20,128 nt of DNA from Caulobacter sp. GTDB taxonomy: Bacteria > Pseudomonadota > Alphaproteobacteria > Caulobacterales > Caulobacteraceae. The DNA is taken from the NCBI GenBank assembly GCA_028291125.1, contig JAQGIN010000070.1:1-20128 (forward strand), in the 5' to 3' direction. Every line of letters begins with the position of its first letter. Position 1 is the stretch's first letter. The position numbers were made by a program, and so were the translations under genes. Of the stretch, positions 1-7,763 are shown piece by piece. Under the pieces are notes generated by a model, which was given only the letters and a program-made list of their open reading frames with translations, was not told where the DNA came from and searched no databases.

Positions 1-858
1 GACGCCGGCATGGTGGCGCTGAACGTCAAGTCCAACGCCCTGACCCTGGGCGACTTCTCCCAACCCGGACCGGTCGTCGCCCTGATCGGCTTGGCGGTCG
101 CCGTGGCGATGCAAGCGCGCAAGATCCCCGGCGCGGTGCTGGCCGGCATCGCCGTCGCCGCCCTGGCCGGCATACCGTTGGGCCTGACCCACCTGCCCCA
201 CAGCGGCCTGTCCCTGCCCCATGCCCTGACGCCGGTCGCCTTCAAGGTCGACTTCCTGGGCGCGCTCAGCCTGGCCGCCCTGCCCTATGTCTTCGCCTTC
301 TTCGCCGGCGAGTTCTTCTCGACCCTGGGCACCACCCTGGCCATCGGCGCCAAGGCCGGGCTGACCGACGCCGAAGGCAATCTGCCCGGCATCGAGAAGC
401 CGTTCCTGGTCGATTCCCTGGCCGCCGCCCTGGGGCCGCTGATCGGCATCCCGGCCGGCACCGCCCTGGTGGAGTCCGCCGCGGGCGTCGAGGCCGGCGG
501 CCGCACGGGCCTGACCCCGATCACCGCCGCGATCTTGTTCCTCGGCACGCTGTGTCTGCTGCCCCTGGCCATGGCCATCCCCAAGCAGGCCACCGCGCCG
601 GCCTTGATCCTGATCGGCATCTCGATGCTGGGCACGATCCGTCACCTGCGTAGCGAGGCGATCACCGACGTCCTGCCCGCCATGGCCATGGTGCTGCTGA
701 CCTTGATCTCCAACAGCTTCGGCACCGGCATCGCCGGTGGCCTGCTGGTCCACGTCATCGTCCAGATCCTGGCCGGCAAGGCGCGCGAGATCCCCATCGG
801 CCTGCTGATCCTGTCCATCCCGCTTGGCTACTACTTCTACACCGCCGCCACGCACTGA
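1..858 (+). CDS. NCS2 family (AzgA-like) purine nucleobase permease, C-terminal part
   Basis: An inner-membrane nucleobase:cation symporter of the NCS2 family, closest in pattern to the AzgA/GhxP guanine-hypoxanthine-adenine branch. The frame is open from base 1, so the N-terminus lies outside the window; about 285 residues remain. Several long hydrophobic segments are visible. The block KAGLTDAEGNLPGIEK followed by ESAAGVEAGGRTGLT is the conserved AzgA-branch signature; the Glu of ESAAG belongs to the substrate/proton-coupling region in this family (known for the family). The preceding helix reads EFFSTLGTTL, where I recall FVDLFDTIGT in typical members, so one acidic residue is changed to Ser. 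It is followed after 18 bases by the adenosine deaminase gene, which fits import of a purine base for salvage or catabolism. Substrate is inferred, not shown. Confidence 0.85.
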   Translation, partial: DAGMVALNVKSNALTLGDFSQPGPVVALIGLAVAVAMQARKIPGAVLAGIAVAALAGIPLGLTHLPHSGLSLPHALTPVAFKVDFLGALSLAALPYVFAFFAGEFFSTLGTTLAIGAKAGLTDAEGNLPGIEKPFLVDSLAAALGPLIGIPAGTALVESAAGVEAGGRTGLTPITAAILFLGTLCLLPLAMAIPKQATAPALILIGISMLGTIRHLRSEAITDVLPAMAMVLLTLISNSFGTGIAGGLLVHVIVQILAGKAREIPIGLLILSIPLGYYFYTAATH

Positions 859-876
859 GTTCCGTTCCAAGGCATC

Positions 877-2007
877 ATGATCACCGACCCTATCCAGAGC
901 ATCGGCAACGTCCCCGCGTCCCCGCTCGGACGTCCGGTCGACGCGGCGCGGCGCCAGTTCTTCCGCGCTCTGCCGAAGATCGAGCTGCACTGTCACCTGC
1001 TCGGCGCCGTGCGTCGCGACACCTTTACGGCCCTGGCCCGCAAGCATGGCGCGCCGATCACCGACGCCGAGATCGCCGCCTTCTACGCGCGCGGCGCCAA
1101 GCCCGTCGGCGTGCTGCGCGTGCTGCGGGCGCTGGAGCGGCACCTGCTGTTGGAGCCTGACGACTTCCGTCGGATCACCCACGAATATCTGGAGGACGCG
1201 GCGGCCGAGTCCGTTCGCCACGCCGAGTTCTTCTGGAATCCAACCGCCACGATCCGCGACACGGGCCTGGCCTATGGCGAGGTCCAAGCCGGCATCCTGG
1301 CGGGCATTCGCGAGGCGCGCGCCGACTTCGGGATCAGCGCCCTGCTGATCCCCAGCATCGATCGCGAGGCCGAGCCTTCCAGCGCCGTCGCGATGGTCGA
1401 GATGATGCTGGCGCATCGCGATCCGGCCGTGGCGGGTGTCGGCATCGACTATCGCGAGAACGACCGCCCGCCCGAGCTGTTTCTGGAGGCCTACGCCCTG
1501 GCCCGCCGCCATGGCCTGAAGGCCACCGCCCACGCGGGCGAATTCGGCATGCCCTGGACCAATGTCGAGACGGCGGTCGAGCGGCTGAAGGTCGATCGCG
1601 TCGACCACGGCTACACCCTCGTCGACAACCCCGACCTGGCCCGGCGCTACGCCGAGCGCGGGATCGTCTTCACGATCGTGCCCACCAATTCCTACTACCT
1701 GCGCACCCTCGAACCGGAGCGCTGGGCGATCGATCATCCGATCCGGGCGATGTCGGCGCTGGGTCTGAAACTGCACCCCAATACCGACGACCCCACCCTG
1801 CACAATGTCAGCCCGGCCGGGGCCTGGGAGCTGATGTACAGCCACCTGGGTTTCGACATCGACGCGCTGAAGGCCATGATGCTCAACGGGATCGACGGCT
1901 GCTGGGCCGACGAGGAGCGGCGGGCGGCGTGGCGCGCGACCTGGCCCGGCGAATTCGACACGCTAGCCCTGGCCGCGGACAGGCTCGCCGGGGGCGCCGC
2001 CTCGTGA
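877..2007 (+). CDS. Adenosine deaminase family protein
   Basis: A metal-dependent amidohydrolase of the adenosine/adenine/AMP deaminase family, 376 residues, probably cytosolic. Zinc-site and catalytic residues can be placed: ELHCHL (His38, His40), HAGEFG (His219, Glu222), DHGYTL (His244) and NTDDPTLHN (Asp304, Asp305), in the order expected for the TIM-barrel family. The usual HxHLDGS motif is here HCHLLGAV, so the residue after the second His differs from classical adenosine deaminase and substrate choice (adenosine, adenine, or another aminopurine) is open. The ATG at 877 is preceded by a weak AAGG. The N-terminal 30 residues are an extension before the first conserved motif. The gene follows the NCS2 permease by 18 bases and its stop overlaps the GTG start of the next gene, so the three are probably co-transcribed. 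Confidence 0.88.
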   Translation: MITDPIQSIGNVPASPLGRPVDAARRQFFRALPKIELHCHLLGAVRRDTFTALARKHGAPITDAEIAAFYARGAKPVGVLRVLRALERHLLLEPDDFRRITHEYLEDAAAESVRHAEFFWNPTATIRDTGLAYGEVQAGILAGIREARADFGISALLIPSIDREAEPSSAVAMVEMMLAHRDPAVAGVGIDYRENDRPPELFLEAYALARRHGLKATAHAGEFGMPWTNVETAVERLKVDRVDHGYTLVDNPDLARRYAERGIVFTIVPTNSYYLRTLEPERWAIDHPIRAMSALGLKLHPNTDDPTLHNVSPAGAWELMYSHLGFDIDALKAMMLNGIDGCWADEERRAAWRATWPGEFDTLALAADRLAGGAAS

Positions 2008-3398
2008 ACCGGACGGCCGGTTTCACCGCCCGCGTCATCGCCGCCAGCCGCGCGTCCGCCGCCGATATCCCGCCCGCGACGCTGGAGATGGCCACGCTGT
2101 GCATTCTCGACTGGTTCGGCCTGGCCCTGGCCGGGTCGCGCGAGCCGCTGTCGATCATGCTGCGCGACGCGGCCTTGGCCGAGGGCGCCAGATCCGCCGC
2201 CACGGTCGTGGGCCAGGGCCGGGCCTTCAGTCCGCGCCAGGCCGCCCTGATCAATGGCGCCGCGGGTCATGCGCTCGACTATGACGACGTCAACCTGGCC
2301 ATGCGGGTGCATCCGACCACCGTTATCCTACCCGGCCTGCTCGCCTTGGCCGAGGGTCATCGGACGTCGGGCCGCGCCCTGATCGAAGCCTTCGTCGCCG
2401 GTTACGAGGCCGCCGGTCTGATCGGAACCGCCCTCAGCGCCAGCCACTACGCGCGCGGCTTCCACGCCACCGGCACGATCGGCGCCTTCGGCGCCGCGGC
2501 GGCCTGTGCTCATTTGCTCGGTCTCGACGAAGAGCAGACGGCCCGCGCCTACGGCTTGGCCGCCTCACAAGCGGCCGGTCTCAAGGCGCAGTTCGGCACG
2601 ATGGCCAAATCGCTGCACGCAGGTCGGGCGGCCGAGGCCGGCCTGACCTCAGCGCTGTGGGCGCGGGACGGGATGACGGCGCGGCCCGATATGCTGGAGC
2701 ATCCGCGCGGCTTCGCGGCCACTCAGACCGACGGCTTGCCGGCCGAGGGCGCGTCGTGGAACGGCTATGAACTGGATCGCAACCTCTTCAAGTATCACGC
2801 GGCCTGTTTCGGCACGCACGGAACGCTGGAGGCGATCGGTTCGCTGCGGCGCCAGGGCTTGCGCCCCCAGCAGGTCCGCGCGATCCGCCTGAAGGTCGAC
2901 GCTGGCGCGGACGCCATGTGCAACATCGCCGCGCCGCGGACCGGGCTGGAAGCCAAGTTCAGCCTGCGCTTCAACGCCGCCCTTGCCCTGCACGGCGCGG
3001 ACACGTCCGACAGCGTCACCTATGCCGACTCGATCGTGGAGCGCCTCGACCTTGAGGCCTCGCGCGCCCTCGTCACGGTCGAACTGGCCCCGCCCGACTG
3101 GCCCGAGGACGTTACCGAGGTGACCGTCACGACGCTCGACGGCGAGACGCTTGTCCAGCGCCACGACATCAGCCTCCCGTCGGGCGACTTGGCGGCGCAA
3201 CGCCCGCGGCTGCACGCCAAGTTTCTGAACTTGGCCGCCCCGGTCATCGGCCATCGGCGAGCGGAAGTCCTGGCCGCCGAGATCCATGGGTTGGCGCATG
3301 CTCGCGACGTATCCAAGCTTCTGCGCGAAACGGTGGAGCCAAAAGGCGGTCGCGGGGTTCGAGGCGTCGGTCAACGGCCCTTCCCAGGGCCGACATAG
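2004..3398 (+). CDS. MmgE/PrpD family protein
   Basis: A 464-residue member of the MmgE/PrpD family, whose characterised relatives include 2-methylcitrate dehydratase, cis-aconitate decarboxylase and iminodisuccinate epimerase. The fold motifs are present: NGAAGHALDYDD (about 84-95), HPTTVILPG (103-111), GFHATGTIGAFGAA (152-165) and KSLHAGRAAEAG (202-213), giving the expected Asp92, Asp95, His103, His154, Lys202 and His205. I chose the GTG at 2004 because it overlaps the TGA of the adenosine deaminase gene (GTGA) and has a G-rich Shine-Dalgarno-like stretch just upstream; a longer frame starting at 1929 would only read through the deaminase gene in another frame. Its true substrate is unknown. 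Nothing nearby belongs to the methylcitrate cycle (no prpB or prpC), so 2-methylcitrate dehydratase is unlikely; a role linked to purine-derived metabolites is inference from position only. Confidence 0.85.
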   Translation: MNRTAGFTARVIAASRASAADIPPATLEMATLCILDWFGLALAGSREPLSIMLRDAALAEGARSAATVVGQGRAFSPRQAALINGAAGHALDYDDVNLAMRVHPTTVILPGLLALAEGHRTSGRALIEAFVAGYEAAGLIGTALSASHYARGFHATGTIGAFGAAAACAHLLGLDEEQTARAYGLAASQAAGLKAQFGTMAKSLHAGRAAEAGLTSALWARDGMTARPDMLEHPRGFAATQTDGLPAEGASWNGYELDRNLFKYHAACFGTHGTLEAIGSLRRQGLRPQQVRAIRLKVDAGADAMCNIAAPRTGLEAKFSLRFNAALALHGADTSDSVTYADSIVERLDLEASRALVTVELAPPDWPEDVTEVTVTTLDGETLVQRHDISLPSGDLAAQRPRLHAKFLNLAAPVIGHRRAEVLAAEIHGLAHARDVSKLLRETVEPKGGRGVRGVGQRPFPGPT

Positions 3399-3420
3399 GC
3401 CCCAGCCGACGATCTGTCGG
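3375..3420. terminator. Weak hairpins between convergent genes
   Basis: Two small inverted repeats lie at the junction between the convergent PrpD-family and aldose epimerase genes: CGGCCC/GGGCCG (3375-3380 and 3387-3392, six-base loop, inside the end of the PrpD-family gene) and CCGAC/GTCGG (3406-3410 and 3416-3420). Neither is followed by a clear T run on either strand. They may help termination of either transcript but are weak candidates. Confidence 0.3.
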
Positions 3421-3427
3421 TCTTGAT

Positions 3428-4507
3428 CTATGTCCGTGTCTCGACCGTGAACCGCAGTTGGGTCTCCGAGGTGAACACCTCGCCCGGGTTCAATCTCGTC
3501 GACGGAAATCGGTCCTGGTTGGGGCTATCGGGAAAATGCTGGGTCTCCAGGCAGACGCCCGCCTCCCGCTCGAAGCGCTCTTCGCGACGCCCCGCCAGCG
3601 TGGGCAGGAAGCCGGCGCTGTAGACCTGCAGGCCCGGCTCCGTCGTCCAGACCTCCAGACATCGGCCGGTCCGCGGCTCAAGCAGCCGCGCCGCGCGCTC
3701 CAGGGCGCCCGGCCGGGCCTTGGTCAGAACGTAATTGTGGTTGAGGCCGCGCGACTGCGACAAGTCGGGGTGATCGACGACATCGCCCAGCGCCGCCGGC
3801 GTTCGTAGGTCGAGCGGACGGTCGGCCAGGTCGGCGATCTCGCCTGTCGGGATGGACTGCCCGTCGGCCGGGGTGAAGCGATCGGCGAACACCTGCAGGC
3901 GATGGTCGCGAATGGTGTCGGCCTCGCGGTCGAGATTGAAATAGGGATGGGCCGTCAGGTTCACGTGGGTCGGACGATCCGTCGTCGCCCGATAGCGCAG
4001 GATCAGGCTGTCCTGGTCGTCGGCCACCGCCATCTCGACGCTGACCCGAAGGGTTCCAGGAAAGCCCTGGTCACCGTCCGGGCTGATCAGCGAGAACCGC
4101 ACGCCGTTCTGGCCCGGCAAGGTCTCCATCGTCCACAGCCTCTGGTCGAAGCCGCGCGGACCGCCATGAAGCTGGTTGTCGCCCTCGTTGGGCGTCAGCG
4201 CGTGTTCCTGGCCGTCGAGCGTGAAGCGGGCGCCCTTGATGCGATTGGCGTAGCGCCCGATGGTCGCTCCGAAACACGGTCGCGCCGCGCGATAGGCGGT
4301 CGAGACGTAATCGGCGAAGTCGGCGAAGCCGAGCACCACCTCGCCCAGCCGCCCGTCGCGGTCCGGCGCGCGGATCCCGACGATCGTGGCGCCATAGTCG
4401 CCGACCCGCGCCTCGAAACCACGCGTGTTGCGCAGGATGGCCATGCGGACGACCTGGCCGGTCTCCAGCCGGCCCCAGGGCCGGATCTCGACCCCGGCCG
4501 AGGTCAC
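3428..4507 (-). CDS. galM: Aldose 1-epimerase (mutarotase)
   Basis: Interconverts alpha and beta anomers of galactose or related aldoses; predicted cytosolic, 359 residues, normal length for the family, with no signal peptide. Motifs in order: GRYANRIKGARFTLDG (about 84-99), QLHGG (His114), THVNLTAHPYFNL (catalytic-acid His187), NHNYVL (256-261) and LETQHFPDSPNQ (general-base Glu321). The usual FDHNYVL is GLNHNYVL here. The GTG start at 4507 overlaps the TGA of the upstream dehydrogenase gene (GTGA), which suggests translational coupling. The open frame continues to 4924 without this start, but that part lies inside the dehydrogenase gene and is not conserved. It is the last gene of the minus-strand operon. 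Supplying the anomer used by the sugar 1-dehydrogenase is the likely job. Confidence 0.9.
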   Translation of the reverse strand: MTSAGVEIRPWGRLETGQVVRMAILRNTRGFEARVGDYGATIVGIRAPDRDGRLGEVVLGFADFADYVSTAYRAARPCFGATIGRYANRIKGARFTLDGQEHALTPNEGDNQLHGGPRGFDQRLWTMETLPGQNGVRFSLISPDGDQGFPGTLRVSVEMAVADDQDSLILRYRATTDRPTHVNLTAHPYFNLDREADTIRDHRLQVFADRFTPADGQSIPTGEIADLADRPLDLRTPAALGDVVDHPDLSQSRGLNHNYVLTKARPGALERAARLLEPRTGRCLEVWTTEPGLQVYSAGFLPTLAGRREERFEREAGVCLETQHFPDSPNQDRFPSTRLNPGEVFTSETQLRFTVETRT

Positions 4508-5244
4508 AGCTTGGCCAGGCGTCCGCCATCGACCTCGAAGGCCACGCCGGTGACGAAGCGGGCGTCGTCGGAGGCCAGGAACAGGGCCGGGCCGGCGACG
4601 TCGTCCGGCTGGCCCACCTCGCCAGGCTCCAGGACTTCCACGCCCGAGGCGATGTTCGGGCTGGCCCACAGCATCGGTGTGTCGATCGCGCCCGGCAGCA
4701 GGGCGTTGACCCGAACCCCAAGGGGCCGCCCCTCGATCGCGGCGCTGCGGGTCAGGCTCAGCAGGGCGGCCTTGGCGGCGGCGTAGGGCGCGACGTCGGC
4801 GCTGGTCTGGCGGGCGTGGATCGAAGCGATGTTGACGACGGCGCCGCCCGGCGACATGCGGCGCAGCGCATGGCCGGTGAAGAAGGCCGCGCCCAGCAGG
4901 TTGACGTCCAGCAGGCGTCGCCAATCGCCGCCGGTCAGCTCGGCGATCGGCTTGTAGATCATCTGGCCGGCGACATTGACCACCACGTCCAGCCTGTCGT
5001 GCGCGGCGATCGCCGCCTCGACCGCCCGGTCCACGGCCGCCTCGTCGGCGATGTCGCAGGCCACCGACAGCACCCGGGTCGCGCCGAGCGCCTTCAGCGC
5101 CTCGACAACCTCGCCCTCGTCAGTCCTGAGATCGACCAGGGTCAGGCGCGCGCCCTCGGCGGCGAAGCGGCGGGCGATGGCCAGGCCGATCCCGCCCAGG
5201 GCGCCGGTGACGACGACGCCGCGATCCTGGAAGCGTCCGCTCAT
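4504..5244 (-). CDS. SDR family sugar 1-dehydrogenase, probable D-galactose 1-dehydrogenase
   Basis: A 246-residue classical short-chain dehydrogenase/reductase. TGALGGIG (13-20) is the dinucleotide-binding TGxxxGxG motif; Asp38 at the end of the second beta strand (LVDLR) favours NAD+ over NADP+. NVAG (90-93) replaces NNAG, and the catalytic set Asn115, Ser141, Tyr154 and Lys158 (YAAAK) is complete. Its place between a sugar ABC transporter and an aldose epimerase, in a locus with a lactonase, galactonate dehydratase and phosphogalactonate aldolase, makes oxidation of D-galactose to galactonolactone the most likely reaction; this is inference. Related SDR enzymes oxidise xylose, arabinose or glucose, so the substrate needs assay. 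Its ATG overlaps the permease stop (ATGA) and its stop overlaps the epimerase start. Confidence 0.82.
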   Translation of the reverse strand: MSGRFQDRGVVVTGALGGIGLAIARRFAAEGARLTLVDLRTDEGEVVEALKALGATRVLSVACDIADEAAVDRAVEAAIAAHDRLDVVVNVAGQMIYKPIAELTGGDWRRLLDVNLLGAAFFTGHALRRMSPGGAVVNIASIHARQTSADVAPYAAAKAALLSLTRSAAIEGRPLGVRVNALLPGAIDTPMLWASPNIASGVEVLEPGEVGQPDDVAGPALFLASDDARFVTGVAFEVDGGRLAKL

Positions 5245-6233
5245 GCCTTGGCTCCCGTGACCGACATCGGCGCCCTGCGGCGCAGGAAGCCGGGCGACTG
5301 GCGCAGGCGGTCAAAGAGCACCGCCGCCAGCAGGATGCCGCCGCGCACCACGAACTGGTAGAAGGTCGGCACGTCCAGCAGGTTCAGGGCGTTCTGGGCC
5401 GCGCCCATGATCAGCACGCCGACCACCACGCCGGTGACGGTCGCCACGCCGCCCGACAACGAGACGCCGCCCAGGACGCAGGCCGAAATGACGGCCAGTT
5501 CCAGGCCCTGGCTGGTGTTGGGCTGGCCGCTGGTGATCCGCGCGGCCAGGACGATGCCGGCCAGGCCCGCGGCCAGGCCCTGCAGGACGAAGACCGCGAT
5601 GCGGATGCGGTTGACCGGCACGCCGGCCAGGCGCGCGGCCTCGGCGTTGCCGCCGATCGCCAGCACGTTGCGGCCAAACACCGTGCGGTTCAGCACCACG
5701 GCGAAGACCACGAACCCGATGATCGCCACCCAGATCGGGTAGTTCACGCCCAGGAACGATCCCGAACCCAGGGCGTAGAAGCGCTCGACCGGGATCGACA
5801 CCGCCTCCCCGCCCGACGCCAGGAAGGCCAGGCCGCGGACGATCTCCATAGTGGCCAGGGTGACAATCAGCGAATTGACTTGGAAGCGGGAGACGACGAA
5901 CCCGTTGACCAGGCCGACCACGGCGCCGGCGGCCAAGCCGGCCAGGACTCCCGCCGCGACGCTGCCGGTGCTCGACATCACCACCGCGCACAGCACCCCG
6001 GCCAGGGCCGTGGTCGAGCCGACCGACAGGTCGACCTCGCGCAGGGCCAGCACCAGCATCATGGTCGGCGCGATGGTGGCCACCAGGGTCACCGACAGGA
6101 TCAGGCCCCGCATGTTCCGCACGCCCAGGAAGTCGGGCACGAAGATCGACAACAGCCCGAAGAGGACCGCCAGCATCGCCAGGGGACCGGCGGCGCTGAA
6201 GCGGCTGAGGATCGAAGGTCTAGGCTGGGACAT
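5241..6233 (-). CDS. araH: Sugar ABC transporter permease, AraH type
   Basis: Inner-membrane channel subunit of a CUT2-type (ribose/arabinose/galactose) ABC importer, 330 residues, largely hydrophobic with roughly eight to ten membrane segments. Several blocks match E. coli AraH as I recall it: VNSLIVTLATMEIVRGLAF, AIGGNAEAARLAGVPV (the cytoplasmic loop that contacts the ATPase), ITSGQPNTSQGLELAVISA and VLGGVSLSGG, then a C-terminal FVVRGGILLAAVLFDR. The AraH name therefore reflects subfamily, not proven substrate. It starts 18 bases after the ATPase stop and its TGA overlaps the ATG of the dehydrogenase gene. In this locus it probably moves galactose released by the alpha-galactosidase; L-arabinose is the main alternative. 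Confidence 0.9.
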   Translation of the reverse strand: MSQPRPSILSRFSAAGPLAMLAVLFGLLSIFVPDFLGVRNMRGLILSVTLVATIAPTMMLVLALREVDLSVGSTTALAGVLCAVVMSSTGSVAAGVLAGLAAGAVVGLVNGFVVSRFQVNSLIVTLATMEIVRGLAFLASGGEAVSIPVERFYALGSGSFLGVNYPIWVAIIGFVVFAVVLNRTVFGRNVLAIGGNAEAARLAGVPVNRIRIAVFVLQGLAAGLAGIVLAARITSGQPNTSQGLELAVISACVLGGVSLSGGVATVTGVVVGVLIMGAAQNALNLLDVPTFYQFVVRGGILLAAVLFDRLRQSPGFLRRRAPMSVTGAKA

Positions 6234-6251
6234 CTGGGAACTTTCGGGCGG

Positions 6252-7763
6252 TCAGTCGGCGCCGGCGGCGTCTTGGGCGGCGTCTGGAAGGGCCAGGCGA
6301 AGCAGCAGGTCGGGGGTGACCTCGTCGCGGCCGACGATGCCGGCGATCGCTCCCTCGCGCATCACCACGATGCGATCGGCGACGCCCATCACCTCGGGCA
6401 TGTCGCTGGAGGCGAACAGGATGGTCTTGCCGGCCTCGGCCAGGCGGTAGATGTGGTCGTAGATCTCGCTGCGGGCGCCCACGTCGATGCCGCGAGTGGG
6501 CTCATCCATCAGCAGGATGTCGGAGTCGGCGGCCAGCCAGCGGGCGATCACCGCCTTTTGCTGATTGCCGCCCGACAGCGTGCCGATGGCCGTGGCGGCC
6601 GTGGGCGTCTTGACCCGCATCAGGGCGATGAGCTCGTCGGCCCGCCGCGCCTCGGCGGCCATGTCGAGGAATGGATGGCCGTCGAGATTTCGCGGCGCGA
6701 CCACGATGTTCTCGCGCACCGCCGCCAGGGGAAAGATCCCCTCCCCCTTGCGATCCTCGGGACAAAGCGCCAGGCCCGCGGCGATCGCCTGGCGCGGCGT
6801 GTCGAACACCACCGGGCCGCCCCGCAGCCGCAGATGGCCCGCGGTCGGCGCCGTCGCGCCGTAGAGCAGCTTGAACAGTTCGGACCGTCCGGCGCCGATC
6901 AGGCCGAAGAAGCCGAGGATCTCGCCGCGCCGAACCGAGACATCGAGCGGTCGGCTCAGACCCGGACCCAGCAAGCCCTCGGCGGCCAGCACCTCGTCGC
7001 CGAGCGGGCGGGCGCGATAGTCGTAGATGTCGGCGATGGTCCGTCCGGCCATGGCGGTGATCAGGCGGGCCTGGTCCACGCCATCCATCGCCGGGTAGTC
7101 GACCACATGCCGGCCGTCGCGCAGGACGGTGAGGCTGTCGCAGAGCGCGAAGACCTCTTCCATGCGATGGCTGACATAGAGGATCGCCCTCCCCTCGGCG
7201 CGTAGGTCGCGGATGATCCGCATCAGGGTCTGGGTCTCGCGGGCGCTGAGCGAACTGGTCGGCTCGTCGAAGGCGATGATCCGGGCGTCGCGCAGCAGCG
7301 CCTTGCCGATCTCGATCATCTGGCGCTTGCCGATCGACAGGGCGCGCACGGGGCTGTTGGGATCGATGTCCTCGCCCAGCCGGGCCAGGATCTCGACGGC
7401 GCGCGCCCTTAGGGCCTTGTGGTCGAGAAAGCCGCCGCGACGGGGGAAGTCCCCGAGCAGCAGGTTCTCGGCGACGCTGAGGTCGGGAACCAGGTGCAGT
7501 TCCTGGTGAATGATGGCCACGCCGGCGGCGGCGCTGTCGCGGGGCGAGGCGAAGGTTCGCGCTTGGCCATCGATGATCACCGCGCCGCTGTCGGGGCGGT
7601 ATTCGCCGGCCAAGATCTTCAGCAAGGTCGACTTGCCGGCCCCGTTCTCGCCCATCAGCGCGCGGATCTCGCCGGGCCGGACCGAGAAGCTGACGTCCGC
7701 CAGGGCGATCACGCCCGGAAAGGTCTTGCCGACGCCGGCATAGGACAGCAACGCCTGATCCAT
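6252..7763 (-). CDS. araG: Sugar ABC transporter ATP-binding protein, AraG type
   Basis: A 503-residue duplicated ATPase of the CUT2 sugar importers. The first half has Walker A GENGAGKST (38-46), Q-loop IIHQELHLVP (84-93), signature LSIGKRQ (142-148), Walker B IIAFDEPTSSL and a His switch in LYVSHRMEE. The second half has a degenerate Walker A (GLIGAGRSEL), CPEDRKGEG, signature LSGGNQQK and Walker B ILLMDEPTRGIDVG, the usual asymmetric arrangement in which one site is impaired. The opening TFPGVIALADVSF and LHLVPDLSVAEN follow AraG as recalled. The ATG at 7763 shares its A with the TGA of the binding-protein gene (TGATG). The open frame extends to 8081 but that part is the binding-protein gene in another frame. 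Confidence 0.92.
   Translation of the reverse strand: MDQALLSYAGVGKTFPGVIALADVSFSVRPGEIRALMGENGAGKSTLLKILAGEYRPDSGAVIIDGQARTFASPRDSAAAGVAIIHQELHLVPDLSVAENLLLGDFPRRGGFLDHKALRARAVEILARLGEDIDPNSPVRALSIGKRQMIEIGKALLRDARIIAFDEPTSSLSARETQTLMRIIRDLRAEGRAILYVSHRMEEVFALCDSLTVLRDGRHVVDYPAMDGVDQARLITAMAGRTIADIYDYRARPLGDEVLAAEGLLGPGLSRPLDVSVRRGEILGFFGLIGAGRSELFKLLYGATAPTAGHLRLRGGPVVFDTPRQAIAAGLALCPEDRKGEGIFPLAAVRENIVVAPRNLDGHPFLDMAAEARRADELIALMRVKTPTAATAIGTLSGGNQQKAVIARWLAADSDILLMDEPTRGIDVGARSEIYDHIYRLAEAGKTILFASSDMPEVMGVADRIVVMREGAIAGIVGRDEVTPDLLLRLALPDAAQDAAGAD

Noticed and set aside
2004..3398. PrpD-family gene as part of a methylcitrate cycle
   Set aside because: No methylcitrate synthase or lyase gene is adjacent; the neighbours are purine genes.
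4508..4924. Upstream extension of the aldose epimerase frame
   Set aside because: It lies entirely inside the dehydrogenase gene in another frame and has no similarity to epimerases; the GTG at 4507 gives a family-typical N-terminus.
5851..7205. Long plus-strand frames across araH and araG
   Set aside because: They are low-complexity (Gln, His, Asp, Arg, Gly rich) readings opposite clearly conserved transporter genes.
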